Assembly (NCBI RefSeq): GCF_026738875.1
Contig: NZ_JAPQFJ010000005.1
Span: forward strand, 124,001 to 188,000
Origin: Clostridium brassicae
GTDB taxonomy: Bacteria; Bacillota; Clostridia; Clostridiales; Clostridiaceae
Direction of reading: 5' to 3'
DNA: 64,000 nt
Shown: in pieces, positions 8,491 through 16,155 of the stretch
How the letters are laid out: each line of letters begins with the position of its first letter
Numbering within the stretch: the first letter of the stretch is position 1
Notes under the pieces: model-generated
Told to the model about the DNA's origin: nothing
Database searches by the model: none
Seen by the model: the letters and a program-made list of their open reading frames with translations, nothing else
Position numbers and translations under genes: made by a program

Positions 8491-9207
8491 CTATTCTTCT
8501 ATTTCAATATATATTCTCTTATTGTTTTTTCCTTTGCTTTTATAATCGGTTATTTTTATTTTCCCAACTTCAAAAGTATTTTTTACGTGAGTTCCGCCAT
8601 CTGCTTGAAGATCTAATCCTTCAATTTCAACTGTTCTTATTTGCTTAATTCCTTCTGGTAAAAGATTTATTTTTGTTCTTATTAAGTCAGGAATTTTAAA
8701 AGCTTCTTCTCTTTCCAAAATATTTACCTTAATATTTCTTTTACATTGTACTTCCTTATTAACCTTTTCCTCAATTTTATCTACTAATGCCTTATCAAAA
8801 TTTTCAAACTCAAAGTCCATTCTTCCTTTAAGACAATCCATATCTCCACCAGTTACCTGTGCTTTATAATCTCTCCATACAACTCCACATAAAATATGCA
8901 TAGCTGTATGAGTTCTCATTAATTTATATCTGTGTTCCCAATCTATTTTCCCTGTACATATTTCATTGACTCCAGGAAGTTTTCCATCAATATAGTGATA
9001 TACATTATTTCCTTTTTTCTTAACCTTTTTAACAACATACTTATCTACAGATGTTTCTAATACTCCAACATCACAGGGTTGGCCACCTCCCCCTATATAA
9101 AATGCTGTTCTATCTAAAATAACAGCATTTTCAGCCTCATCCACACCAATGACTTTACATTCAAATTCCTTTATGTAGCTGTCTTTTTGAAATATTAATT
9201 CAGTCAT
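8491..9207 (-). CDS. Alanyl-tRNA editing protein AlaX
   Basis: 238 residues, the length of AlaX-M (AlaX-2). It hydrolyses Ser-tRNA(Ala) or Gly-tRNA(Ala) made in error by alanyl-tRNA synthetase. AFYIGGGGQPCDVG at about 35-48 is the glycine-rich motif of the longer AlaX type. HTAMH at 100-104 gives two zinc ligands. The second zinc motif reads DGGTHVKN at about 203-210, with Asp where many family members have Cys, while His207 is kept. The gene is 32 nt downstream of the XRE/cupin regulator and probably in one operon with it. Confidence 0.85.
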   Translation of the reverse strand: MTELIFQKDSYIKEFECKVIGVDEAENAVILDRTAFYIGGGGQPCDVGVLETSVDKYVVKKVKKKGNNVYHYIDGKLPGVNEICTGKIDWEHRYKLMRTHTAMHILCGVVWRDYKAQVTGGDMDCLKGRMDFEFENFDKALVDKIEEKVNKEVQCKRNIKVNILEREEAFKIPDLIRTKINLLPEGIKQIRTVEIEGLDLQADGGTHVKNTFEVGKIKITDYKSKGKNNKRIYIEIEE

Positions 9208-9239
9208 CTCTAATTCCTCCTAATATTTATTTTAAATTA

Positions 9240-9791
9240 TTAAATTGGATAAAAGTTTACAACTATAGCTTTAAGAGTATCCTTACCGCAACTTTTATAA
9301 GTATGAGGATTTGCTGATGAAAAACAAATGGAATCTTCCTTTTTCAACAAATAGTTTTCATTGTTTGTTGTAAGTACAAGTTCTCCTTGAATAATATTAA
9401 TATACTCTTGAGATTTTTCAGAATGACCAACAGAAGTATAGGCTGCTTCTGAATCCAATTCAAGTAAAAATAATTCAAAATTTCTATGTGGTGTATTTCC
9501 ATAATAACAATACACTCTATATGTTCCATCTTCACTATTCTGATATTCAGCTTCTGTTTTTTTTACTACAGAGGTTTTATCTTCATGTTTATCAATGAGG
9601 ATTGTATAGGGTACATTTAAACCCTTCGCAATTTTCCAGATAGTATTGATTGTTGGATTTGTATCTCCTTTTTCAATTTGTGAGAGCATTACCTTGCTCA
9701 CCTCAGACAATTCTGCCAATTGTCCTAAGCTTAAATTCCTTTCCAATCTCAATCGCTTAAGATTTTCTGCAATTATTGGATTCAAGTTCAT
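9240..9791 (-). CDS. XRE-family regulator with C-terminal cupin sensor
   Basis: 183 residues. The N-terminal helix-turn-helix reads NLKRLRLERNLSLGQLAELSEVSKVMLSQIEKG, then NPTINTIWKIAKGLNVPY. The C-terminal part, ELFLLELDSEAAYTSVGHSEKSQEYINIIQGELVL, is a cupin barrel that likely binds a small ligand. Such proteins repress or activate neighbouring amino-acid or transport genes. It lies directly upstream of alaX. Three direct repeats in its own promoter region (9830-9903) are probable operator sites, so it is likely autoregulated. Confidence 0.85.
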   Translation of the reverse strand: MNLNPIIAENLKRLRLERNLSLGQLAELSEVSKVMLSQIEKGDTNPTINTIWKIAKGLNVPYTILIDKHEDKTSVVKKTEAEYQNSEDGTYRVYCYYGNTPHRNFELFLLELDSEAAYTSVGHSEKSQEYINIIQGELVLTTNNENYLLKKEDSICFSSANPHTYKSCGKDTLKAIVVNFYPI

Positions 9792-9829
9792 GTAATAAAC
9801 CTCCTGCTAATAATGAAATGTATCTAAAT

Positions 9830-9903
9830 ATCGTTAATTATAACTTACATTTGTTATTTATATGTTACAATCGTTAAATATATTATACATATCGTAAATT
9901 ATA
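9830..9903 (-). promoter_or_regulatory. Three direct repeats upstream of the XRE gene, probable operator
   Basis: ATCGTTAATTATA (9830-9842), ATCGTTAAATATA (9870-9882) and ATCGTAAATTATA (9891-9903) lie in the same orientation, 40 and 21 nt apart start to start. These distances are close to whole helical turns. They occupy the likely promoter of the XRE-alaX operon. Confidence 0.5.
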
Positions 9904-10024
9904 ATTTCAAGTTTTATTATAAAATATTTATCTTTTCCTTTAAATTTATATAATATTTATACTCTGAATGCATCTCATATTCTATCTCAATTTTTATTGG
10001 TATTTTTTATTCAACACTCTATTA

Positions 10025-10759
10025 TTACTTTTTTCTGGCCGATACGAGTAACATCATTGGTCGACGAAGTTCATCCACCATTCCAGGAACTGTATAGAGT
10101 AAATTTTCTTCTGGTTTCGGCTCAACAAGTCCTGTTATTTCAAATCCAGCTTTTATAAGGCTGTTTAAGTATGTTGTCAATGTTTTATGATACTTTATAA
10201 CTTCCTCTTCTAAAAAAGTGGCTTTACGCATACCCTCAGTAAAATATTGGTCAACTGGCCAATGTAGAATATTACCTTTATCATCATAATACCACTCCTG
10301 TAATCCTTGTGCAGTAAAAATAGGATGTTCCACAGAAAACACGAAATCTCCTCCATTTGAAAGACATTTACTTGTTTTGCTTAAAATATCTTGAAATGAT
10401 TGAACATAATGTAGAGCCAGAGAACTAATAACAACATCAAAAGAATTAGCGGGAAAATTAATATCCTCGATAGGCATACACATATACTGGATATGCTCAG
10501 ATTTTGTTTTACTCTTTGCTGCATCCAACATTTTTTGTGAAATATCAATTCCAATAATTGACTTTGCACCATTCTCTAAAGCATATCGGCAGTGCCATCC
10601 AAAACCACAGCCCAAATCTAAGACCCGTTTACCTTCAAAATCAGGTAACATTTTTCTCAATTCATGCCATTCTCCAGCAGCTTGAAGTCCATTCTTGGAA
10701 CGTTCCATATTACTGTACTTATCAAAAAAGATGGTATCATCATATTTATTTTGTTTCAT
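10025..10759 (-). CDS. Class I SAM-dependent methyltransferase (UbiE/Methyltransf_11 type)
   Basis: About 244 residues from the ATG at 10759, supported by GGAGGGAG upstream. It starts MKQNKYDDTIFFDKYSNMERS. Motif I is RVLDLGCGFGWHCRYAL, then IIGIDISQKMLDAA, FDVVISSLALHYV and GGDFVFSVEHPIF. The family methylates small molecules or tRNA; close relatives in Firmicutes are annotated only as methyltransferases. It forms a likely unit with the small HTH gene downstream (10876-11139 is upstream in transcription order), though a terminator lies between them. Confidence 0.8.
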   Translation of the reverse strand: MKQNKYDDTIFFDKYSNMERSKNGLQAAGEWHELRKMLPDFEGKRVLDLGCGFGWHCRYALENGAKSIIGIDISQKMLDAAKSKTKSEHIQYMCMPIEDINFPANSFDVVISSLALHYVQSFQDILSKTSKCLSNGGDFVFSVEHPIFTAQGLQEWYYDDKGNILHWPVDQYFTEGMRKATFLEEEVIKYHKTLTTYLNSLIKAGFEITGLVEPKPEENLLYTVPGMVDELRRPMMLLVSARKK

Positions 10760-10847
10760 TTCTACTCCCTCCATTCTAACAATATTGTATTGCCTTATTA
10801 ATAGTATATTCAAGATAAAATATGATTCTATATCGTTTTATAGAAAC

Positions 10848-10869
10848 AGGGCTGCCTACTGGCAACCCT
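10848..10869 (-). terminator. Terminator of the CD3324-like gene
   Basis: Stem AGGGCTGCC / GGCAACCCT with one G-T pair, 7 nt past the stop of the upstream minus-strand gene. Confidence 0.55.
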
Positions 10870-10875
10870 ATTCAA

Positions 10876-11139
10876 TCATTTCTTATAAACTATCTTTTTT
10901 ATTGAATGGACAGAAAGACAATATTCCTCTGCCAACTCTATCATTGTAAAACCCTGTTTATATTTGTTTATAATTTTCTCATTTCTATGTTCCAGAATTT
11001 TACGAATTCCAGATTTCTCTCCCCACTTTTTATGGTACGTCTTCGGTGCAGGAATATATAAATATTCACCTTGAACATATTGCTGTATCTCAAGCAGTAA
11101 ATGCTCTGGCAAAACATTATTTGCATTTTGATATTTCAT
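10876..11139 (-). CDS. CD3324-family small helix-turn-helix protein
   Basis: 87 residues beginning MKYQNANNVLPEHLLLEIQQYVQGEYLYIP, a pattern seen in clostridial CD3324-like proteins (Mor-activator-like). The C-terminal half, KYKQGFTMIELAEEYCLSVHSIKKIVYK, is a helix-turn-helix. It probably binds DNA; targets unknown. Single-gene unit with a terminator directly after the stop. Confidence 0.7.
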   Translation of the reverse strand: MKYQNANNVLPEHLLLEIQQYVQGEYLYIPAPKTYHKKWGEKSGIRKILEHRNEKIINKYKQGFTMIELAEEYCLSVHSIKKIVYKK

Positions 11140-11325
11140 ACAAGCTCCACTCCTAAATATTCAGAATAAATAGGATACAAAGCCGTATGTATTAAATTTT
11201 TATTAGTGGCTCAACACTCCATACAAAATCCCACTGTAATCACATACTGACTTTGTATGGAGTAAATCAATTTTTTGACCTATAATCATTTTTTATCCTC
11301 CCTTATATACAATAAAACATATTTA

Positions 11326-11475
11326 TTATTTATTTTTCATATCTATTAATAGCTTTAATATTGTTTCTACATCAATTTTTATATTTTTTAGTGAAACAAG
11401 TAATTTATCACAAACTGAAATAATGTCTTCATTTGAGCTTGGTGTGTTAAGTACTTGAGTTATATTGACATCTAT
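11326..11475 (-). pseudogene. Possible gene remnant (about 49 codons)
   Basis: On the minus strand an open stretch, IDVNITQVLNTPSSNEDII... to ...TILKLLIDMKNK-stop, has coding-like composition but no start or ribosome-binding site, and is bounded upstream by a stop. It may be the C-terminus of a decayed gene. Family not recognised. Confidence 0.25.
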
Positions 11476-11514
11476 TTACTTAGATATACTGTTTAAAAGC
11501 CGTAAAATTGAACT

Positions 11515-11700
11515 TATATTATACCATAAATTCATCTGTTTTAAGATTAAGTAGTTCTACGCTTATTAACCACTTATACTGGATAAAGTTTGAAAATTTA
11601 TACTTTAGCTAATTAGAACTTAAAAAGCTCACCATGGATATTTTCCCATAATGAGTGATTCTTAGTTAACTATTCTTCTGAAACAGATATGGTAACACTT
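11515..11700 (-). repeat. Relic of a CRISPR trailer
   Basis: The string TATACTGGATAAAG, then ACTTTAGCTAATTAGA, then AAAAAGCTCACCATGG matches, in order and spacing, the conserved trailers left of arrays 1, 3, 4 and 6 (TATACTGGAGAAGG, GGCTTTAGCCCATTA, GCTCACGATGG hairpin). No CRISPR repeat remains beside it. Confidence 0.55.
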
Positions 11701-11722
11701 AAGAAATATGATATCTTTACTC

Positions 11723-12019
11723 TTACATTTCTTGTCCCTCAATTATTACTTTCAATGAAGTACATTTACCTCCGTTACATCTACTCTTACTAACACTACA
11801 TGAAGCAATCCCTATAATAGTATCCATTTCAACTAATAATTTTATCTTATCTCCTGCTTTTGAAATTGGTTCTTCCACCAATATTGTTCCATCTGGTTTT
11901 ATTGTTGTATACATGAAAATATTAAAAGGATGTATTATGTTATGTTTTGATATTCCGTATTCCTTTAAATTTTCATTTCTACCACGAGGTAGATAACAAT
12001 TACTGTAAACAAAACAATC
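11723..12019 (-). pseudogene. DUF1989 (urea-carboxylase-associated-type) gene fragment
   Basis: The open frame continues upstream of its first ATG without a stop. It reads NCYLPRGRNENLKEYGI, then HNIIHPFNIFM, then PDGTILVEEPISKAGDKIKL and EMDTIIGIASC. This is the C-terminal part of a DUF1989 protein (pattern NC...PFN-x-F-M...DG...P-x-x-x-GD...A/V-E-M-D). The N-terminal half is gone. In its place, at about 12000-12020, begins an orphan CRISPR leader. The remnant encodes about 99 codons and lacks a start signal; a shorter 63-codon frame from 11914 is unlikely to be functional. Confidence 0.65.
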
Positions 12020-12195
12020 TATTCTTAAAATTTATTATATACCTAAATCCCTGTATTTCCAATTGATTAATAGATTTTTTATCAGGTATTTATTGATTTT
12101 TCCAAAAAATTATTAAAGAGCTTATTAGCTCCTTAATGTCAGCGTTTAGCACTGTTTTATATGAACTTATAGTTGGTAAAAATTCATAAGAAAGT
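12001..12195 (-). repeat. Orphan CRISPR leader with intact promoter, array lost
   Basis: This matches the leaders right of the six arrays: TACTGTAAA near 12001, then ATTATATACCTAAAT (12034 onward) and CTGTATTTCCAATTGATTA, then the TATTAAAGAGC hairpin region to about 12195. On the minus strand it gives TTGGAA (12062-12057), 17 nt, TATAAT (12039-12034). No repeat follows; transcription would enter the DUF1989 remnant. Confidence 0.75.
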
Positions 12196-12248
12196 TACTT
12201 TAAAATAATATTTATAATACCATCTTATAATTTCTTTTAGTTTATATT

Positions 12249-12644
12249 TTAAGAATGGCACACAGTAACATTCTTGTTATTAAAAAAATTTCTTTTTGAT
12301 AAAGTATATATTAACACAATAATTGACCATATCCCATTACCAATGAAAGGTTGCTGATTATATTGTAGTGCTAAACCAATACTTACCACTAAAAAGTATA
12401 GTGAGTTAATTATCATAAACCAATAACCCCATTTTTTAAGTTTCAAATATCCATAACTTACTATTAAAGAAATTATAGCTACTAGTACTCTCATTATATT
12501 TTCTGGAACATTAGGTACTCCAAATCTAACTGCAATTCCAAATTGCTCCGAGGCATTTGTAAATAATGTTATTATTAATACAACTGCTCCCAAAATATAG
12601 AAATATCCAATTAACATTATCCCTAAAGGTCTTTCTTTAAGCAT
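12249..12644 (-). CDS. Small four-helix membrane protein, unknown
   Basis: 131 residues with four hydrophobic segments (about 7-27, 47-65, 71-92, 98-116) and a short positively charged start, MLKERPLGIM. Not recognised as a named family. AGGAGGAT-like sequence lies just before the ATG. A promoter-like TATAAT (minus strand, 12742-12747) lies upstream. It is flanked on both sides by CRISPR leader and trailer relics. Confidence 0.5.
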   Translation of the reverse strand: MLKERPLGIMLIGYFYILGAVVLIITLFTNASEQFGIAVRFGVPNVPENIMRVLVAIISLIVSYGYLKLKKWGYWFMIINSLYFLVVSIGLALQYNQQPFIGNGIWSIIVLIYTLSKRNFFNNKNVTVCHS

Positions 12645-12734
12645 TTTATCCTCCTAATCAATATTATATCATCTTAATGTATTACATCTTCTTATAACGC
12701 ACTCTCTTTACACTGTGTATTAACTTACACTTTC

Positions 12735-12870
12735 TTTCTACATTATAACATAAATTCATTTGTTTTAGGATAAGTAGTTTTTATTTTGATTAACATTTAT
12801 ACTGGATAAGGTTTGGGCTTGAGAAATTAGACTTTAGCTAATTAGAGTTTAAAAAGCTCATTATGAGTGT
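12735..12870 (-). repeat. Relic of a CRISPR trailer
   Basis: TATACTGGATAAGGTTTGGG, GACTTTAGCTAATTAGA and AAAAAGCTCATTATGAG repeat the order found left of live arrays. Confidence 0.55.
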
Positions 12871-12875
12871 TCGCT

Positions 12876-13050
12876 GGATTTCTTATCAGGAGTTTAGAAA
12901 TTTCAAAAAAATCATTAAATGGCTGGTAAGCTCTTTAATATCAGACTTTAATAAGGTTTTATATGAAATTGCAACTGGAAAATAATTTATAAAAAACTAT
13001 ATTAAAATAATATAAATATCTTACAACAATTTTCTAAACTATATTATAAC
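12876..13050 (-). repeat. Relic of the distal half of a CRISPR leader
   Basis: From TTTCTTATCAGGAGTTTA through CTCTTTAATATCAGACTTTA to TATATGAAATTGCAACTGG and TAATATAAATATC it follows the upstream half of live leaders (compare 54540-54640). The promoter half is missing. Confidence 0.55.
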
Positions 13051-13157
13051 ATTATTTTCAATTTCACATTAAATTTATATATAAATGAAATAGTAACTTG
13101 TTTATCTTAAAGAGAATACAATGTTAATGAAAAAATGTTATTAATGGAGGTGTTTAA

Positions 13158-13970
13158 TTGGGGTATTACGTTAGAGTAGAACCAAATGTAAAAATATACG
13201 TAGAAGATCTTAACCCAGATGGCAAGAAAACAATCTTGTTTTTACATGGATGGCCTGGAAGTCATAAGTTATTTGAATATCAGTTTGATCAGCTCCCTAA
13301 GATGGGATATAGATGCATTGGTATAGATCAAAGAGGATTTGGTGAATCAGATAAGCCTTATACAGGTTATGATTACGATCGATTATCAGATGATGTTCGA
13401 GGTGTAGTAGATGCACTAAAATTAAAGAAGTTTATATTAGTGGGACATTCTACAGGAGGAGCTATAGCTATTCGATACATGTCACGCCATAAAGAACATG
13501 AAGTATCCAAACTTGTTCTTTGTGCAGCAGCAGCTCCTAGTCTTATCAAGCGTCCCAATTTCCCATACGGTTTAGAAAAAGAAGATGTAATAAACATTAT
13601 TAATGGAACATATGCTGATAGACCTAAAATGCTAAGGGATTTTGGAGATACGTTTTTCTTTAAGTATATAACCGAACCATTCTCTAGTTGGTTCTTACAA
13701 TTAGGATTACAAGCAGCAGGCTGGGCAACTGCGTCTGTTGCAAATACTTGGATAAATGAAGTATTATTTTATGATCTAGAAACAATAACTGTTCCAACTT
13801 TAATTCTTCACGGAATTCATGACAAGGTTGTTAAATTTCCACTAGGCGAAGTACAAAAACAATGTATTAGTAATTCGAAACTTATACCATTTAAATATAG
13901 CGGTCATGGGCTGTTCTATGATCAACGTGATAAATTCAATGAAGAATTAGTGAAATTTATTGAAGAATAA
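13158..13970 (+). CDS. Alpha/beta hydrolase (arylesterase/haloperoxidase type)
   Basis: 270 residues, starting with TTG at 13158; GGAGGTG lies 5 nt upstream. The oxyanion loop is LFLHGWPGS at about 28-36. The nucleophile elbow is LVGHSTGG at about 94-101. The acid is in LHGIHDKVV and the base in YSGHGLFY, so a complete Ser-Asp-His triad is present. The sequence resembles cofactor-free haloperoxidases and aryl esterases. Substrate unknown. Single-gene unit, GC somewhat higher than the neighbours. Confidence 0.85.
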   Translation: MGYYVRVEPNVKIYVEDLNPDGKKTILFLHGWPGSHKLFEYQFDQLPKMGYRCIGIDQRGFGESDKPYTGYDYDRLSDDVRGVVDALKLKKFILVGHSTGGAIAIRYMSRHKEHEVSKLVLCAAAAPSLIKRPNFPYGLEKEDVINIINGTYADRPKMLRDFGDTFFFKYITEPFSSWFLQLGLQAAGWATASVANTWINEVLFYDLETITVPTLILHGIHDKVVKFPLGEVQKQCISNSKLIPFKYSGHGLFYDQRDKFNEELVKFIEE

Positions 13971-14050
13971 AAATTTTGAAGTATATCACCTCAATAAAAT
14001 ATAGAATAACTTATTAACCATTCAAAGTTGTATAAAACTAAAGAAATATG

Positions 14051-14096
14051 CTTTAGTGGGAGTTTAAAATATAAAATACATTCTCTCACTAAAGCT
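14051..14096 (+). terminator. Strong hairpin downstream of the hydrolase gene
   Basis: 13-bp arms GCTTTAGTGGGAG and CTCTCACTAAAGC with one G-T pair and a 20-nt AT loop. It lacks a good T run, so termination is likely but not certain. Confidence 0.45.
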
Positions 14097-14276
14097 AATT
14101 AAGTTAATATTTTGCATTGTAAAATCCCCCAATTTAAATTATTTTCACTTAAAGTTATAGCATAATATTTGTATATTACGCAATTTCAAACTTAGATGCC
14201 ATAAATTTTACTTATATATAAACCTATTGTATACTGAATCATATAGAAACCAATAAAACATAGGGAGGTTAACAAA

Positions 14277-14756
14277 GTGTCAATTACTAAAGTAAAAGAT
14301 TATTTTAAAAGCTTTGGCGTTGAAGACAAAGTAATAGAATTAGACCAGTCGAGTGCAACGGTAGAACTTGCTGCAGAAGCAATTGGATGTGATCCGGAAA
14401 GAATCGCCAAGACTCTTTCATTTTTAGTTGATGGCAAAGGGATAGTGGTTGTTGTTGCGGGAGATGCTAAAATAGATAACCGAAAATACAGAGAAGAATT
14501 CCATGAAAAGGCAAAAATGATTCCTGCTGAAGAAGTAGAAACAATAGTCGGTCATGCACCAGGTGGAGTGTGTCCATTTGCCATAAATGAAGATGTAGAG
14601 GTTTATCTTGATATTTCATTAAAACGATTTTCTACAGTATACCCAGCTGCAGGAAGCGGAAATAGTGCTATAAAATTAAACTTAATGGAACTAGAGAAGT
14701 ATTCAAACCCAAGAAAATGGGTTGATGTATGCAAATGCTGGATTGAAAACCAGTAA
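14277..14756 (+). CDS. YbaK/EbsC-family aminoacyl-tRNA deacylase
   Basis: 159 residues, starting with GTG at 14277 after AGGGAGG. The family core is visible: VELAAEAIGCDPERIAKTLSF, then VVVVAGDAKIDNRKYR and GHAPGGVCPFA. YbaK-like proteins clear mischarged tRNA, for example Cys-tRNA(Pro), in trans. The Lys in the IAKTLSF segment corresponds to the catalytic-site Lys of YbaK. Two other members of the superfamily lie at 57336-57782 and 62349-62840. Confidence 0.85.
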   Translation: MSITKVKDYFKSFGVEDKVIELDQSSATVELAAEAIGCDPERIAKTLSFLVDGKGIVVVVAGDAKIDNRKYREEFHEKAKMIPAEEVETIVGHAPGGVCPFAINEDVEVYLDISLKRFSTVYPAAGSGNSAIKLNLMELEKYSNPRKWVDVCKCWIENQ

Positions 14757-14907
14757 AAATATTTGTGTACTATTTTAGAAATTTCATGAAAAAGAATTTT
14801 TTAATGAACTGACGGAAAATATAGCTACTTCTATAAATATATAACGGATTACCTGAAGGGCTATGGGGCATAATCTACATAGAACATACGAAAAATACAT
14901 CGATTTT

Positions 14908-14933
14908 AAGGGAAGTCATTTTGACTCCCCCTT
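14908..14933. terminator. Bidirectional terminator between convergent genes
   Basis: AAGGG-AAGTCA-TTT-TGACTC-CCCCTT hairpin with one internal mismatch, between the YbaK gene (+) and the acetyltransferase gene (-). Confidence 0.5.
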
Positions 14934-14989
14934 CATTAACTCTTAATAATGTTATAAATTAATTATTTAATGATTTGTAACACTTATTA

Positions 14990-15592
14990 TTATTGCTTAT
15001 GTGAAAAATGTTTTTTCTTACATGGAAACTGTTTTTCAAAACTATTTAATTCCTCTTTATTTGTTTTAAAAACAGAATCCTCGTAAAACTTACCTGAAAT
15101 TCTTTCAAGTGAACCTTCATATAATTCTAGTGCCATAAAATCTTCAAAATTATCTCCCCATGATGTTTGAATATTATACTTCTCAGCATTTTCAAAACCA
15201 AAGCGATGATAATAGTTTGGATTACCAAAAATTATGATTGCATTATATCCTAATGTTTTGGCAACTTTAATAGAATGTTTCATAAGTAAAGTTCCAATTC
15301 CTTTACCTTGATAAGGAGGTAATACCCCAAGAGGTCCCATGCACAGAATTTCAAACTCCTCATTATTTTCATTAATTATCTTTGCTTTTGTATAAATTAT
15401 ATTACCAACAATTTTTTCTTTATCACATGCAACAAAATCTAATTCCTTGATAAATGCATTTATCTTTCTGATTTTATGAACTACTAAATGTTCGTCACAA
15501 CCAGGTTTATATACATCCCAAAATGCCTCTCTTGTCAAGTTTTCTACATTTCTAAAATCATTTTCATTTTCCAATCTAATTGATATATTCAT
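14990..15592 (-). CDS. GNAT-family N-acetyltransferase (YhbS-like)
   Basis: 200 residues. The acetyl-CoA-binding motif is LPPYQGKGIGTLLMKHSIKVAK near 91-112 (Q-x-G-x-G-T/A), followed by AIIIFGNPNYYHRFGFENA, the FGNP-x-Y-Y-x-R-F-G-F ending typical of YhbS-like proteins. Substrate unknown. The last 20 residues are rich in Lys and His. Single-gene unit; a promoter-like TGGTATAAT occurs on the minus strand near 15778-15783. Confidence 0.8.
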   Translation of the reverse strand: MNISIRLENENDFRNVENLTREAFWDVYKPGCDEHLVVHKIRKINAFIKELDFVACDKEKIVGNIIYTKAKIINENNEEFEILCMGPLGVLPPYQGKGIGTLLMKHSIKVAKTLGYNAIIIFGNPNYYHRFGFENAEKYNIQTSWGDNFEDFMALELYEGSLERISGKFYEDSVFKTNKEELNSFEKQFPCKKKHFSHKQ

Positions 15593-15844
15593 TTTTAATA
15601 TACTCCTTTGATATGTTATTTTTTTATTTAACCAAATTTATGGTGATAAAAGAATAACACGCAAAGTTATAATATATATTCAAATAGTATCTTAGGCGTG
15701 TTATTCAAAAACCACCCTTGATACAATGCTCTTTTTACTCATAACGAAAACACTTCCTTTTCTAAAATAATACTGTGATTATACCATATATTTCAATACC
15801 TCACAATAATATAACTTATTAACTATATGCTTTTTTATTAGGTA

Positions 15845-15960
15845 AAAGGGTATACATAAATCCCTGTATTTTGAATGAATTAGGTGTTTTTTCATCAAGC
15901 GTTTATAGATTTTCCAAATAAAAACTCTTACCGATATAGCTCAGATAAGAGTTGTAAATA
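15845..15960 (-). repeat. Degenerate CRISPR leader relic
   Basis: TATACATAAATCCCTGTATTT, GAATGAATTAGGTGTTTTTTC and AAGCGTTTATAGATTTT follow the live leader closely, but the -10 has become GTATAC. A perfect 8-bp hairpin, AACTCTTA / TAAGAGTT, follows where the live leaders have their AAAGAGCT palindrome. Confidence 0.5.
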
Positions 15961-16014
15961 CTACAATAATATTCATAGATTTTGTTATTATAAGAGTTCT
16001 ACTTTATTTATTCG

Positions 16015-16121
16015 ATGTCTACCACAACTAATCCTCCAAACTTCCACAGTTTGGAGATAAATGGCGCTACGACCCTGGATAACGGTTTTTAACCTTCAAA
16101 TGGAGTAAAAACTCCACTTGA
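16015..16121 (+). ncRNA. Structured element related to the cas5-cas3 intergenic element
   Basis: Reads ATGTCTACCACAACTAAT, a perfect 9-bp hairpin (CTCCAAACT / AGTTTGGAG), GATAAATGGCGCTACGAC, CCTGGATAACGG, then a second hairpin around TGGAGT AAAA ACTCCA (16096-16121). The order ACTAAT-hairpin-GATAA...TACGA...TGGATA is the same as in 32300-32387 (minus strand). Function unknown; could be a structured RNA or the end of a mobile element. Confidence 0.4.
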
Positions 16122-16155
16122 AACCAAAAACCCTGTTTATGATACAGTACCAAAA

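Noticed and set aside
9344-9535. Second minus-strand frame inside the XRE gene
   Set aside because: Shadow of the XRE/cupin frame; no start signal.
10381-10949. Small frames on both strands overlapping the methyltransferase gene
   Set aside because: Shadows of a well-supported SAM-dependent methyltransferase.
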